Shown: positions 1-11,621 of the stretch, in pieces
Layout: each line of letters begins with the position of its first letter
Numbering within the stretch: the stretch's first letter is position 1
Assembly: GCA_949130495.1 (NCBI GenBank)
Contig: OX422213.1
Span: 55,251,284-55,315,283, forward strand
Length of the DNA: 64,000 bases
Direction: 5' to 3'
Source of the DNA: Sambucus nigra
Lineage: Eukaryota > Streptophyta > Magnoliopsida > Dipsacales > Adoxaceae
Notes under the pieces: model-generated
Told to the model about the DNA's origin: nothing
The model's input: the letters and a program-made list of their open reading frames with translations, nothing else
The model's database searches: none
Position numbers and translations under genes: made by a program

Positions 1-1736
1 TATATTTAATAATCAAGTATCTACAAGCATCATATAATTGCTAATCAATGGTTACTAAGGAGAGAATAAAATGCACATCAGGTATTAGAGAGATATTAGC
101 GTATGTGTTGTCAAATCAAAGCATTAATGTAGTGAGAAATTTATCTCATATCTTTAACATGATTTTGTTTCTCTCGATTATTATGTTGGATTTTTTAGCC
201 CACTATTGATGATCAATATTGTAGGGAACACTCCATATAAAGTTTGAAGAAATTAAACAAATTAAATTTTTTTACATGTTGCACACTCGGACTAATAATG
301 ATAGAGATAATATGTATCTTTTGTGGTTTGAAATAAGTTTCAATCTTAGTAGAGTTTGCAAGTTAAACTTAATGTGTTCCAAAAAGTATTTACTTTTGAT
401 GCAATGATTGTTTACAAAACAATTTAGAAATGCAAATAAGATTCCTTCTCTTTTATTCTTGAGTGATGGATTGTTAAAAATGCTTGATTATCAAGGATAA
501 TTTTTAAAGCATCTTTCATTCCTTCTCAAAGTTCATGGTATTCCTTTGATGTTTTGTATAAAATAAAGTTTAGATATATTTCTTTTAAATATTATTTTGA
601 TCCCACATCATAATCATAGTATTATTAATGAAACTCTTTGATCTTGTACAAAATTAAATCTAGACTCCCCTTGATATATTTTCAATATTTTTATAATATC
701 TCTTATAAATCTTGATAGTCGAGGTTACGATCTTAAGGTATTAGGATGTCTAATATCAAGATGACCTATGTGGCCCAAGTGGGAGATTATGAGAAGCTTC
801 CTTTAAAGTGGACCTATGTATATCATATAATTATCATTGACATGTACTTATTGCATTATAGAAAACTAAATGTCAAATTCATTATGAATGGTGAAATTAG
901 TGGGAGTAACAAATCATGATTATGGTTATAAATGAAAGGTGGATACTTATCCCATTATCGATAAATTTCTTTAATAGTTGTTCTTTTAGTTGTTGGATTG
1001 TTTAAACAATAAAGAACAAATAAAATCATAGTTTTGTTACTGTGAGAGAAATGTAGATAAAATCATTAGGAATAGTATTAAGAAAATCCTAAATGGAGTC
1101 TACTATTCTAAATAATTATGTGGTGTATCTACAAGAATATGTATTTGGCATAAGGATAAATAAATATTTTGTTTTTTTCCATAAATCATAAGAAGTAAAC
1201 TTACTGGACTACGAGATCTCATTGAATTATATATAAGTTTGAGTATGAAGAGGTCATCAAGACCAAACACGATGTCAATTGTAATTAAATGAATAAAGTT
1301 TACTTCTCAACGAGATTAAGTTTTGAAATCTAAATTCTCAACGAGATTAGGCACTCTAAAAAGACAACATAAACAAAAGGGAGAGAAATATAAATTCTCA
1401 ACGAGATTAAGTTTTGAAATAGTGTTTTGAATATAGAGGTAGATCTAACCATTGGAATGCATTAAAATTGGAGTGTGTTCTTGCCATATAAAAGATGAAA
1501 TCATGTTCCGAAATTTAGCTCGATCAGACATCGTTAAGGTTGACTGCTCCATCAATCTTTCTAGTTGGGACATGAGGGAGGTGTGCTATTTTAATAGCAT
1601 TTTATGTTCCGCATAGTGATTATATGTGATTATCATGAAGATCCAAGATCCTTTTATTAAGAACAATTGTATCTGAAAATTTAATCAATAATGTATAAAT
1701 GATTAATATTATGGTGTTCTTAAAAATGATTTTACA
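1..1736 (+). mobile_element. 3' part of a non-coding LTR (LARD-like) element, copy 1
   Basis: This stretch is the reverse complement of 13413-16510, aligned by eye over several blocks. Examples are the primer-like block near 1620-1680 against 13500-13550, and the block at 1-350 against 16210-16500. The right end, TTTTACA at 1736, matches the TGTAAAA start of the LTR of copy 2. The strand follows from copy 2, whose Met-tRNA primer site lies on the minus strand, so this copy is on the plus strand with its 3' LTR on the right. About 1.4 kb present in copy 2 (roughly 13830-15290) is missing here. No reading frame is present. The element continues left of the window. Confidence 0.6.
1304..1420. 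repeat. Short direct repeats at an internal deletion junction
   Basis: A 26-bp block beginning TTCTCAACGAGATTAAG occurs at 1304-1329 and again at 1395-1420. A shorter version lies at about 1333-1349. Copy 2 of the element lacks the extra blocks. They sit where copy 1 has lost about 1.4 kb relative to copy 2, so they look like filler copied from nearby sequence during end joining; that reading is inference. Confidence 0.5.
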
Positions 1737-1852
1737 TAAAACGGTTCTTTCCAAGACCTAGTCCCATGTAAAATCTAACAAATAACTAGCACTTTGATAC
1801 CACTTCTAGTTACGCCTCTAAATACCGAGGCTTATGATGCGGCAAAAAAAAT
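1737..1852. other. Short spacer with a degenerate primer-site-like motif
   Basis: No gene is seen. ACTTTGATACCA at 1791-1802 resembles the reverse complement of the Met-tRNA primer site (GCTCTGATACCA) with two changes, but no LTR follows it. Its meaning is unclear. Confidence 0.25.
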
Positions 1853-3484
1853 GGGTTATTTGCAATTTAGTCCCCTAAAGTTTGGTTGAATTATCATTTT
1901 AATACGCAATGTTTCAAAATTAGCACATGAAATCCCAAAGTTTTTTAGGTGAATGACTTTAGTATAAAATCTAACAGATGGTAAGCAGCATGTGCATTGC
2001 ACATGCAGTAAATCTAGCATTTAATTAATTAGTTAGATTCTTTGAAAATTATAACTATTTATATAGAATTCAATAATTTACAAGAAACATGTCGCCAGAT
2101 ACATTTTTTTTATAACCCAGAATCTCCACACGAACGAGCCTCTTTGGACTCCCTCGTGCAAGCTAAATAGGGGGGGGTGCTAGTACCAGAGTCACCCTAA
2201 CACACACCCCAATTAAAGTCTGGTATCCTTCGGGGGAATCGAACTCGAGATCGTGCGCCTAACCCACACAATTTGAACTCGTCCCTTACCGCTGGAGCAA
2301 CCAGGGTGGATTGTCGCCAGATACATGATGTCGCAGTCATGGTCATTATATATAAATTTCTTAAATTTGACATATTGTTATTATACTTTATATTGTTTGC
2401 CTTTCTACTACTTAAAAGTCATCATAAACTATACTATTTACCAAGTTTTAGTTTATTCTTTTATACTATCATGTTATCATCAATAAATAAACTCGTTTAA
2501 AAAAAGATAATTACATTTATAATTTTATATATGGAGTCATACACTACCATATTAATTCTACCGTGTATTGGTTAAGATTCTTTCTTGCGAAATTTAAAAT
2601 TTGTACCATTTATAAAAGATGTTTATTATTATTTAAAGAGTCCAAAATCTATTTTTATTTATTGATTTCCTACATTTTACCTATTAATAAAATATTATAC
2701 ATATTATTAATATATAGAAAATTAAAAATATTTTACATTCTATTAAAAAACTTTGGACACTAAAAGTAATATACCTATTATTAGAATTTTTCGAATTGCA
2801 GAAAAAACATTTCTGAATTAAAAAACATATTTAACAAAATTAGAGAAAAATACTTTTCAAATTAATAAATGTAACAATTTTAAATAGTTTATGAACTCTT
2901 TAGATTAAACATCTTTGATAAAGGGTCCAAATCTTTAATTTCGCCACATGATAGTATAACCAATACACAATCTAATTAACATGGTAGTGTAAGATTCCTT
3001 ATTTAAAATTATATATAAAATTTTAATTTTAATTTTAATTTAAAAATATATATATTCATTGATTATAACATTAATATAAAAGAATGAACCTAAACTTGGT
3101 AAAGAGTGTACTGTATGGTGACCTTTAAATCACACAAATTACAAATATATAAAGTATATCAACAATATATCAAATTTAAGAAACTTATATTTATATAAAC
3201 CATCTACGCAACGTCACAGATCCGGAGATATTTTTCTCATAATTTTTTGAATTTTATATAAGAAATTGTAATTTTTCAAATAATTTCACTAATTAATTAA
3301 ATGTTCGATTTGAAGCATGTGCACTTCACATGCCGCTTTCTGTCAAAAATTTGGACGGTATGTTAGAATTTGGACAAAAGTGATTCAAGGAGCAAACATT
3401 TGGGCTTTAATGCCACTTATTATATTTTTGGCCATGAAGTGATAGTTCGACCAAACTTTAGGTGACTAAATTGCAAAAAAACCC
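1853..3484. mobile_element. Fold-back DNA element with long inverted arms
   Basis: The two halves are reverse complements over most of their length. The outer ends are GGGTTATTTGCAATTTAG on the left and the complement of GGGTTTTTTTGCAATTTAG on the right, and matching blocks continue inward (2340-2480 against 3040-3200; 2530-2650 against 2870-3010). After removing the SINE at 2105-2311, each arm is about 550-600 bp with a central spacer of about 200 bp. No transposase frame is present, so it is non-autonomous. The GGG-TTTGCAATTTAG type of terminus is seen in plant Mutator-like or fold-back elements, but no flanking target-site duplication was found, so the superfamily is open. A transcript across it could fold into a long hairpin. 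Confidence 0.7.
2105..2311 (-). mobile_element. tRNA-derived SINE, full length, perfect 15-bp TSD
   Basis: On the minus strand the head carries a box A-like TTGCTCCAGCGG and, about 50 bp on, a box B-like GAGTTCGATTCCC, the two internal RNA polymerase III promoter boxes of tRNA-derived SINEs. It ends in a short A tract (T run at 2105-2111 on the plus strand). It is flanked by a perfect 15-bp duplication, TGTCGCCAGATACAT, at 2090-2104 and 2312-2326. The opposite arm of the fold-back element carries the unoccupied equivalent site, so the SINE arrived after the inverted repeat formed. The family was not named because no database could be searched. Confidence 0.88.
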
Positions 3485-3832
3485 TTAAACTTGATTAGCA
3501 GAATCTATGCAAAATTTGTATGGTTCAATGATACTGAGTAAATTACACTTGCAACCCATGATTATTTGTAAATAACACCTACAACCCTTAAGGTAATGCC
3601 TACCTAAATATGTTTCTTGGATTTTCTGTAATTTGGCATAGACCCCCATTTTATCACAAGAAGTCGTAATAAATTGACTCAACACCTTACCTAACATTCT
3701 ATTATAAAGTTCCTTTTTACTTCCTTTAAGGTAGCATCAACTTTTTGACAAACTAACGATAGGAAAAGTAAAAGGACTTCTAGAATCAAGATAAATAAAC
3801 TTACAAGTTATGCAATATTAGAATTCCATTTC
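3485..3832. other. Unassigned AT-rich spacer
   Basis: No reading frame, RNA or repeat structure was recognised here. Confidence 0.5.
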
Positions 3833-4468
3833 AGTAGAATTATCTTTCTTTTTTAATAATTCAAGTAGTGGGAAAGCATAAGAATTTTGGCAGTGAATAA
3901 AGCAAAAACTATGAAAATATAATGACACTTCACTCCTAAATGAATAATGTAATCACAAAATATTTACAAATTATTATGGGACTTGTGTATGAATCGAGTA
4001 CTGCAGTGTCACGGAATGAGGTGATGGAATGAGGTGATCGCTGCATTGCTATCACGCATTAACAAATACACCATATACAAATTAGACTGGTGCTATATGT
4101 ACCAAGCATGTTTACTAAGTTTGTGTCTCAACTGTAGTAAATGACTATACCTAAACTTATTATACAAAATTTTAATACATTTGAGATACACATTTGGTAA
4201 TACGCTTGGTACATATAGACTTTTTCTATAAATTATAATTGTGTTATTAGTATAGGCGGTGTTGTAGGCAAAGAATGATGCACAGATCTAGCGCAAATAG
4301 GTGAATTGTCAAACACATAATTGTTGGCTTTGTCCAGAAATATTATTATGTGTGAAGGGCACCAAACTTCCGTACTTATCATAAATAAGGACACGCACGT
4401 ATGCTCATTTAAAATTATTGTCTATATGGTGAAAAATATGCGGGACACGTATCGCATACGTGGCATGT
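3833..4468. repeat. Tandem duplication, copy A
   Basis: This segment aligns in direct orientation with 4497-5330 through shared blocks such as TTTTTTAATAATTCAA, TGCTATATGTACCAA and GACACGTATCG. It is non-coding and represents the SINE-free state of the duplicated unit. It also holds a tandem doublet of GGAATGAGGTGAT near 4014-4040. Confidence 0.7.
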
Positions 4469-4679
4469 CCTTATTTGTATTTAGTACGGCCGTTTGAGTA
4501 GAACTTTTTTTCTTTTTTAATAATTCAAAAATAGTGGAAAAGCTTAAGAATTTTGGTATTGAATAAAGCAAAAACTATGAAAATATTATGAACACTTCAA
4601 TCCTAAATGTCTAATGTAGTCACATTATATTTAGACTTGTGTATGAATGGAGTACTGTAGTGTCACGTAATGAGATGAT

Positions 4680-4700
4680 TTTTTTTTTTTGATAAATAAA
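4680..4700 (-). mobile_element. Tiny retroposed insert (T tract plus GATAAATAAA)
   Basis: A 21-bp sequence, 11 T followed by GATAAATAAA, is flanked by a 16-bp duplication with one mismatch (4664-4679 and 4701-4716). A homopolymer tail with a long target duplication is the footprint of LINE-driven retroposition. It is probably the extreme 3' end of a 5'-truncated LINE or SINE on the minus strand. Confidence 0.5.
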
Positions 4701-4856
4701 CACGGAATGAGATGATCCCTTCAGTGCTATCACGCGTTAACAAATACACTAGATACAAATTAGACTGATGCTATATGTACCAAACATGTTTACTATGTTT
4801 GTGTCTCCAAGTGCATTGAATGATTGTACCTACACTTGTGGGACTAAACTTTAATG

Positions 4857-5052
4857 CATTTTTTTTTGTAGCATACCATGGTTCATGAGATGTCCAGATC
4901 AGCTTACGCGCACCTCGACTAATCCCTATTCGCGGTTCGTGATTTCCGTTGGCCAATCATTATTTTGACAGTGCCAGAGATCGAACTGGGGACCAAACCC
5001 AATCCACTTTCAAGACTGTCTCAGTGTCAGTCTTATACCACAGGACAAGTGG
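4857..5052 (-). mobile_element. tRNA-derived SINE, second family
   Basis: On the minus strand the segment starts with a box A-like GTCCTGTGGT, has a box B-like CAGTTCGATCTC about 60 bp later, and ends in an A tract (T run at 4859-4867 on the plus strand). It is absent from the otherwise matching position of copy A near 4180, which is good evidence of insertion. The flanking duplication is short and imperfect (about CATTT). Its body differs from the SINE at 2105-2311, so it is a separate family. Confidence 0.72.
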
Positions 5053-5330
5053 CCATTTGGGATACACATTTGGTAATAAACTTAGTACATATAGATTTTT
5101 TCTCCAAATTATAATTGTGTTTTCAGTAAAGGCAGTGTTGGTAGGCAATGAATTATGCATAGAGCTAACGTAAACATGCGGGTTGTCAAACACATAACTA
5201 TTGGTATTGTCAAGAAATATTATCATGTGCGGTAGACACCACGCTTCCATACTCAACAAAAATAAGAACTCAACTTAATTTTTTTGTCTATATAGCGGGA
5301 ATAATGTATGACACGTATCGTCGTACTTGG

Positions 5331-6860
5331 GAATGGACAATTGGTATGCTCAAACGATGCACAACTCTACCACTGACACGCCGTGTGTTGCTGAATGTAT
5401 ACCAACCGGTAATTTGCATGCAACAGAGCGCGCAAATTAATATTACACCTGTAATGTGGCCATGGACTTCCTCTCTTATATTTATTACTCTTAGAATGTA
5501 GACAAGATGGAGAATGTTACTTTGATGAATCATCGAAGAAAGAAAGTTTTGAAGGCATGGATCGAGGGACCATGAACGAAACATTTTGACAGACGACAAC
5601 TGCAATTCAATGACACTTTTGTTATTACTTCTAAACAAGACAGAGATGTCTTTATTGCTGGTGATAACCGAAAATGACATGCGTGTACAAACTGGGCCCT
5701 CAATAACAATTATCGTTGCTGCTGGTACCGATTGTGTGTTGTATATGCCCAACTCTCTCCATCACTTGTAGTTTTTATCCCGAAGAGGTCCCTTTCTCAT
5801 AAATTCAAAAATTCTGATTTTTTTTAAATATTTTATTAGATGTAGTTGAAAAAACTATTAATTAATAAAGTATTGAAGAAGATTGAAACTTATTTGATAA
5901 TATAGTATCTAAAATCCTAGTGCAAAAGTGATTCTTCCGAACAAAGACTTTAGTAGATTCAACCCGTTAAAAAAGGGTTTTGATTAAACTGCGTTTTGAG
6001 TTTGGAAAGAATTGTCTGTGAAAGATCCACGCCACTAGACGTGTTAAAATGACACATGACACGATCATACGGCATGACACGAAATTATAAATTAATGAGT
6101 TTAGGTTTATCGAGTTTGGATCTATATTAGATCAACATGGAAGACCCGATAAGATATCGGTTCCGGTTTGAAAATTTTGATTCACCGGATTAGACCCGTT
6201 TGTGACCACAAAAACCCGTTAAAACTACCATAACTCTTTGTTGATAACTTATCTTTGATGTATTTTGTAATATTTGTTATATATATAAATTTGGATAGAT
6301 AACAATTTGTTGTTGTGATCCTATTATTATTAACATTTGGAAGTTAAGATGTAGGAATTAAATATAGTAAGTTTTGATGCAGACTTTTAATCACTTAACG
6401 GGTCTTAACAGTTTGGGTCGGGTGACCCGTTATCAATAACGGTTCGGGTAACGTTTGTAACCGATTTGTTAACTGATCATGTATGAGTTGAGGTTTTTTT
6501 TACGTGAATATGACCCAAAATGACTCATTGGCAGGTCTGCACACCACTTGTTTAGAGAGAAATATACATGCAAATGACTTAAAATTGTTATACTGTTGCA
6601 ATTAACTTCTTACACCATCTTCAACGCTTGTTAGCAAATTTGCACATTTAAAACATACGAATATATTTTTCTCCCTATAATGAAATTGGATCCAAAACAA
6701 GGGGTAAACAAGGCCTTCTTTCGGCGAAACAATTGTCACGGAGTATAAGAAAATTAAAATTAGAAATAACAAAAAAGGCGTTGGGTTCTCGTTGAATTTA
6801 GGTTGCCTCACGTGATCTTACTATAGAAACTGGTTTGTCGCCTCACCCCTGCATTTCCCC
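5331..6860. other. Gene-free stretch with possible remnants of a small DNA element
   Basis: No credible coding region was found. Between about 6010 and 6550 there are GACACG and ACCCGTT/AACGGGT-type motifs in both orientations, with loosely matching ends (CACTAGACGTGTTAAAATGACAC and the complement of ACCCAAAATGACTCATTGGC). This looks like an old hAT-type MITE, but ends and target duplication are unclear. Confidence 0.3.
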
Positions 6861-7047
6861 TCCCCACGATAAAAAATATTTGTTTGTTGCTTGCATTAGA
6901 GAGATTAAATCACTAACTGGGAAATCAAAAATAGAAATTTGTAAAGTTTTTGATTGCCTTCGAGATTATGTTTAGTGCAACTTTCATTTTGACAAGAAAA
7001 TTTGGACATGCGACCTCACCCACCTCCCTAATAATTGAAACACGATG

Positions 7048-7048
7048 G

Positions 7049-7120
<72 letters not shown>

Positions 7121-7204
7121 GTTGTTGTTGTTGGTGTTGGTGTTGGTGTTGGTGTTGGTGTTGGTGTTGTTGTCGTTGTTGTTGTTGCTGTTGCTGCTGC
7201 TGTT
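7048..7204. repeat. Compound microsatellite (ATT)n(GTT)n(GGTGTT)n
   Basis: About 24 ATT triplets pass into GTT, then GGTGTT hexamers and GTT/GCT triplets. The long reading frames across it in several phases are artefacts of the repeat. Confidence 0.95.
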
Positions 7205-7619
7205 ATCAAGATTAGTTTTTACTAGAACATCTCCAAGGAAATTCACAAATTTTCCATTTGCTATATTTGTCTTAAGGGTCGTCGACAAACTAATATTTTG
7301 AGTTGGGTAAATAAAAATTGGTAGCAAAATGTTATCAATTTTATTGCCCCAGAGTTTGCAAACTTATTTTAGTGCGATGGTTGATTTGCCGTAACATGTT
7401 TTACAATTTTTTGGGTTAAAAATTTGAATGTTGGTTGTAATTTTAATGGTTTTAATTTAAATGAACATGCATAGGACTAAATTGGACTAATTTCACAAGA
7501 CTAAATGGTTTATTGCATAAATAGTTTAGGAATATTTTTACACTATGTTTCTATCACATTTTCTAAAATGAAATTAAACAAAATAGAAAACATACGGGGA
7601 ATTTCCCTGACTACTCTGT
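7205..7619. other. Unassigned AT-rich spacer
   Basis: No coding region, RNA gene or clear repeat was recognised. Confidence 0.4.
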
Positions 7620-8410
7620 TGTTGTTTACGGCGGCTAGGAAAAGAAGATGACTTAGGAACCTCATGAGTGTCCAATGCAGAGCCGTCAAACATTTGTTGC
7701 AATACGTCACACCCCATACATGTCACATCCAGCTAGATACGCATGAAAGAGAACTCTTTCATTGTTTGTCTCATCTCGTCCGACGTGTGTCATGTCTGGT
7801 GGAACCAAACATGCCTTTGGTTGTCAACATATCTCTCAGACTGTGCTCACGCAGGACATACTCACACAGAAGTCTCCCACACTTGTTTTACGAAAATGAA
7901 ACAAGTTAATACATATCAAAATAGTTCTAGAGTGTTGGTAATGAAATAAAATACTTAAACAAAATATTACCTCCAGGAACTGGTAGATTTCGGGCATAAT
8001 AGCCATCGCGACTTCTAGGTAGTAATGGTTGATGAGAACATACTCGCTCTCCCCCTCGAAACTTACTACTTGCACCAACCAAGGACCATCTAGAGAATGG
8101 TGTGATTGTGGGTCCGTGAGAGGGTAACCTCCAAAGGGATTAATAAGCCTCTCCAGGATGTCAGATCTCAAACTGTAGGCGTATGTCATCGACCCATAAA
8201 ACATATATATTAGTCACACAGTAGACCTGTGCTTCCAATGATAGATAATTGTACTCCATCCACCATGTGTCATAATCCAAAAGCTGTGTAGGTGGCCACC
8301 TAGGGGGTATCGATGGAACGTGATGCTCATGACATACATTCTAGCAAGCCATATCGTCTGGAGGAGGAAATGTGACCACTAGAAATTCGAGATGTTGTTA
8401 TCGATACCAA
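7620..8410 (-). pseudogene. Unrecognised degraded coding region
   Basis: The minus strand shows protein-like sequence broken across frames. One block near 8230-8300 includes HHVPSIPPRWPPTQLLDYD and TWWMEYNYLS. A block at 7980-8204 includes LINPFGGYPLTDPQS and DGPWLVQVVSFEG and is followed by a plausible splice donor (GGTAATATTT). A C-terminal-like block at 7590-7700 includes FDGSALDTHEVPKSS. Composition and spacing suggest exons of one decayed gene, but the family was not recognised. It lies about 1.6 kb downstream, on the same strand, of the mobile-domain-like remnant at 10030-10800 and may be the rest of the same element. Confidence 0.35.
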
Positions 8411-10029
8411 TCCCCTAAATAACTTATGTGGATCCCATCACCAGCTAATAGGATCACCCTCTATCTCAAAAGAGTCAGGGATTGTGATACCTCATCAATA
8501 TTGATGTGTTTCTACTATTAGGGATTGACATTAAAAAAACTTGATTGCCCTAAAAACTTCTATTAGTTATGATTCAGAGAATAAGCAAAAAGAACTTGAT
8601 TCAAAAAATGAATCTAGGGTTTTAGTCATGATACCTTTGTGAATCTTGTAGGTGATCCAAATTATGATAAATATTTGATATAGAACGTAAAGAGGCTAAT
8701 TTTATTTCTCCTCCAAATCCTTGATAGAATTCTATGAATGCCTTGAATATTCTAGTAAATGATCCCTTAAAGTAAGTCATATGTGTGGGCACTCCTGGAG
8801 ATGAAAACATGATGATTTGAGATAGAAATTTATTTCTCCTCTCCCTTTCATAAAAATGTGAATACTATTTTTCCTCTCCCTCTCTAACCCTTGTGAACGT
8901 CACATACATCTTAAACCCCTTCCCTTGGCCTATATAACTAGGTATATAAAATAGTATTGGGTCAATCTATATGGGTAATGAACTATAATAGTGACCTAAG
9001 ACTAATAATTAAATTATCTTCTAAATAGAAATATAAAAATCTCTTATTATTTCTTGTAATATATTTGATTTTTCATTTAATTATATTTAATTACAGTAAA
9101 TAATTAAATTGCACTCTTATATAATTAACTTAGAATTACTTGAATTGTGAGATCTTTTTTTAATGTTAAATAGAGTATAATATGATACCCCGCATTAAGC
9201 ATACAATACCCGCTTGATGAAATTCAATTCTCTGCTAATTTATTTTCACCAATAACTTATGTGTTCCTTGATCTCAAATATAACTTATTTGATATTCTAT
9301 CGAATTATAAAATTCACCAGTTGGGTTTACTAGAAGAATCAAAACTTATAAGTTTTTCAAGAGAATATCAAAATCCAGAATATCTCCCACATGCAAATTC
9401 CTCTGAAATATGATCTGAGATATACCAAAATAATGATTGCCTAACTTGCGAATATTTGGACTCAATGAAATGAATTACAGCCATAAACAATCGAAGTAAT
9501 AACTGAGTGGATATTCCAATCCTCGTAATCCTCGGGATTGAGAATCAATGCACCCTTTGCAAATAATGTGAGCGTGTGAAAGTATAATTTAGTTATCACC
9601 TAAATTTGAATCTCACCCTTGTCCCGTTCGATACATTACTAATGTAACGATGCGGTCCTCTTTGAACTATCACATAATTTTTTAACCTATCAACAAGTTA
9701 TCGTGTCAAGATAAACTATTAAGATCGTATTTGCAACTTTATCGATTCTTTATCAAGTCCCCATTTAGGTTGTGCTGTTTAATTGGACTAGAATATGAAT
9801 TTCGATCTTCAATGATGAGGTAGAACCCAACTTACTAGAGTATGATAAGATCAACTGATTGACATGTACATAATATATTTAAGATAAACACAAGGATTTC
9901 TTACAAGCATCATTATTATTTAAAAATGAACCGGACACGCCTTAATTGAAAAATAAATCGCATGAATGGTGTTATGAATAAAACCCCAAGAGGCTATTCA
10001 TCCACGATCTCCATGTTATAGTCTTTGAT
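8411..10029. other. Gene-free AT-rich stretch
   Basis: No supported gene. A TATATAACTAGGTATATAAA block near 8930-8950 and a CTCCCACATG block near 9385 recall the TATA and polypurine regions of a minus-strand LTR element, but no matching second LTR was found. Confidence 0.3.
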
Positions 10030-10800
10030 CCGTGCATCTCCAACTATCCATAAGCCATAGGCAAATTATGTTGAATCATGTTCAGGTGGTGTTGTCGCTT
10101 CCTCTATATTCATTGTTGAATGCGAGGGAAATCTTCATGGTTGCCATGGTTTTCATCCAGTAGCGGGTGAAATCATCGTATGCACTCAAACCACCAAAAC
10201 TAAAAAATAAATTTACCGCAATATATTAGTATTTATAATAATACAATATTAAATTAAATTAAGTTAGTGAAATAAATTAAATAAAATGTATTTAAGTTGA
10301 GAATTCAATTTAAACCATTGGACTGATTCGTGTAATGGGGAAACCTAGTCGCGTGCCTTGTTAACACGCGATATTCAATCCAGAATACAGATGTGCCATG
10401 ATGGCACCGCCCTAGTCGTAGTCTCCTAGATTATCTAGGTGAGCCTATGAAGCTAACTAACTAACTTAGATGCCTATATTACTTATTTCGAAGAAAAATT
10501 GGCCTAAAGTGTACAAAATAAATGCTCGAATATAACCCCAATGATCTTCGAGTTCCAATTTCTTCATAATAAACTCTCTCAGCCTCATAAAATAACTCAA
10601 CTAGACTGCGCTGGTGGAGTTATCGTCTTGCTCGAGCCTTGGAAGATATTGGCTCGCATACCTAAAAGAATCATCTATAATAACAAACTGTACAATCTCT
10701 CCCCTCCCCACCTCCAACTCGGTCCAAATGGTCAAAACTAGGGGTGTAATATTTCTCTACATGGAAATTAAAAGGTGTGGATCGTGTCCTTCCATCACTC
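10030..10800 (-). pseudogene. Degraded plant mobile domain-like protein
   Basis: Read on the minus strand, a block at about 10470-10740 includes RAFILYTLGQFFFEISNIG, preceded by EFIMKKLELEDHWGYI. A block at 10350-10440 reads LGDYD, stop, GGAIMAHLYSGLNIA. A block at 10100-10200 reads GGLSAYDDFTRYWMKTMA. The order hydrophobic ILYTLGQ segment, then WGGA-A-LAHLYSGL-like segment resembles the plant mobile domain (aminotransferase-like, PMD) carried by some plant transposons. In-frame stops occur in the second block and at two places before the first. The assignment rests on remembered family motifs and is tentative. The host element could be a Mutator-like transposon, but no inverted ends were found. 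Confidence 0.4.
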
Positions 10801-11541
10801 GATCACTGCAAAAATAGGCCCAAAACAATTTGAGTGTATGGTATTTAAATAGTTGGCCCAAAAAGGTATGTCCGATGCCATCCGATAATATGTGACAATG
10901 GTCGATCTAATAACTCGACACCATACCGCCAACTATACACGGAATATATAGTGGTATACAACTTATAGGTAGTGAAGATCTATTAATGAATTATAATTTA
11001 AAACTAATTACCTGACATAATAAAATTAATTTATAACGTAATTTAGCATTTATTTCTTAATTTTATTAACTAGCAAAAAAAAATCGATTAACTATAAATA
11101 TTCAACACAATAATGCAACAAATCTTAGTAATTAAAAAAGCAGATCATACTTTATTATTTATGGCTTACTATGATATATGTGTCTCTATAGATGTATGAA
11201 TAGGAGCACCCCCATTATGTTCATCCTGTCTGGAAAACGAAAGTCACAAATGTCACGCTGAGCCACATGTAAAGAACCATCCCCATGAAAATCGGTGCAT
11301 TAGCCGCCTACGAATCTCCTCATTATGCAATATGGATCAGAGATAGAGTTTCTTTGAGTTTTGGTTAATGTGGGAAACGAAATTAGGCTGATGATTCCAA
11401 AAATATGATTTTTATACTTACATACCCATCAGCAAGTCAACTTCCCCACGAGCACAGTTGGCGTGATAGTTCGCTTCTCACCGGGTAGGTTGGTATGTTG
11501 TTTGCCTTGGAGCATAAACAAGATTTTGGGGTGCAAATTTA

Positions 11542-11545
<4 letters not shown>
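10801..11545. other. Unassigned stretch
   Basis: No convincing gene. Minus-strand fragments near 11200-11340 look faintly protein-like but are too short and broken to call. Confidence 0.3.

Positions 11546-11621
<76 letters not shown>

Larger units (their letters stand above)
4497..5330. repeat. Tandem duplication, copy B (with insertions)
   Basis: This is the second copy of the roughly 0.6-kb unit at 3833-4468. It is longer because it carries a 21-bp insert at 4680-4700 and a SINE at about 4857-5052. Neither is in copy A, so both inserted after the duplication or were never in A. No gene was found. Confidence 0.7.

Noticed and set aside
2105..2311. Functional tRNA gene
   Set aside because: Box A and B are present but there is no cloverleaf or acceptor stem, and an A tail and long target duplication show a SINE.
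5288..5752. 154-codon minus-strand open frame
   Set aside because: No protein-like composition, no recognised motif, and part overlaps the non-coding tandem duplication; likely chance.
6925..7327. Long frames of Ile, Leu, Asn or Thr
   Set aside because: They are translations of the ATT/GTT microsatellite in different phases.
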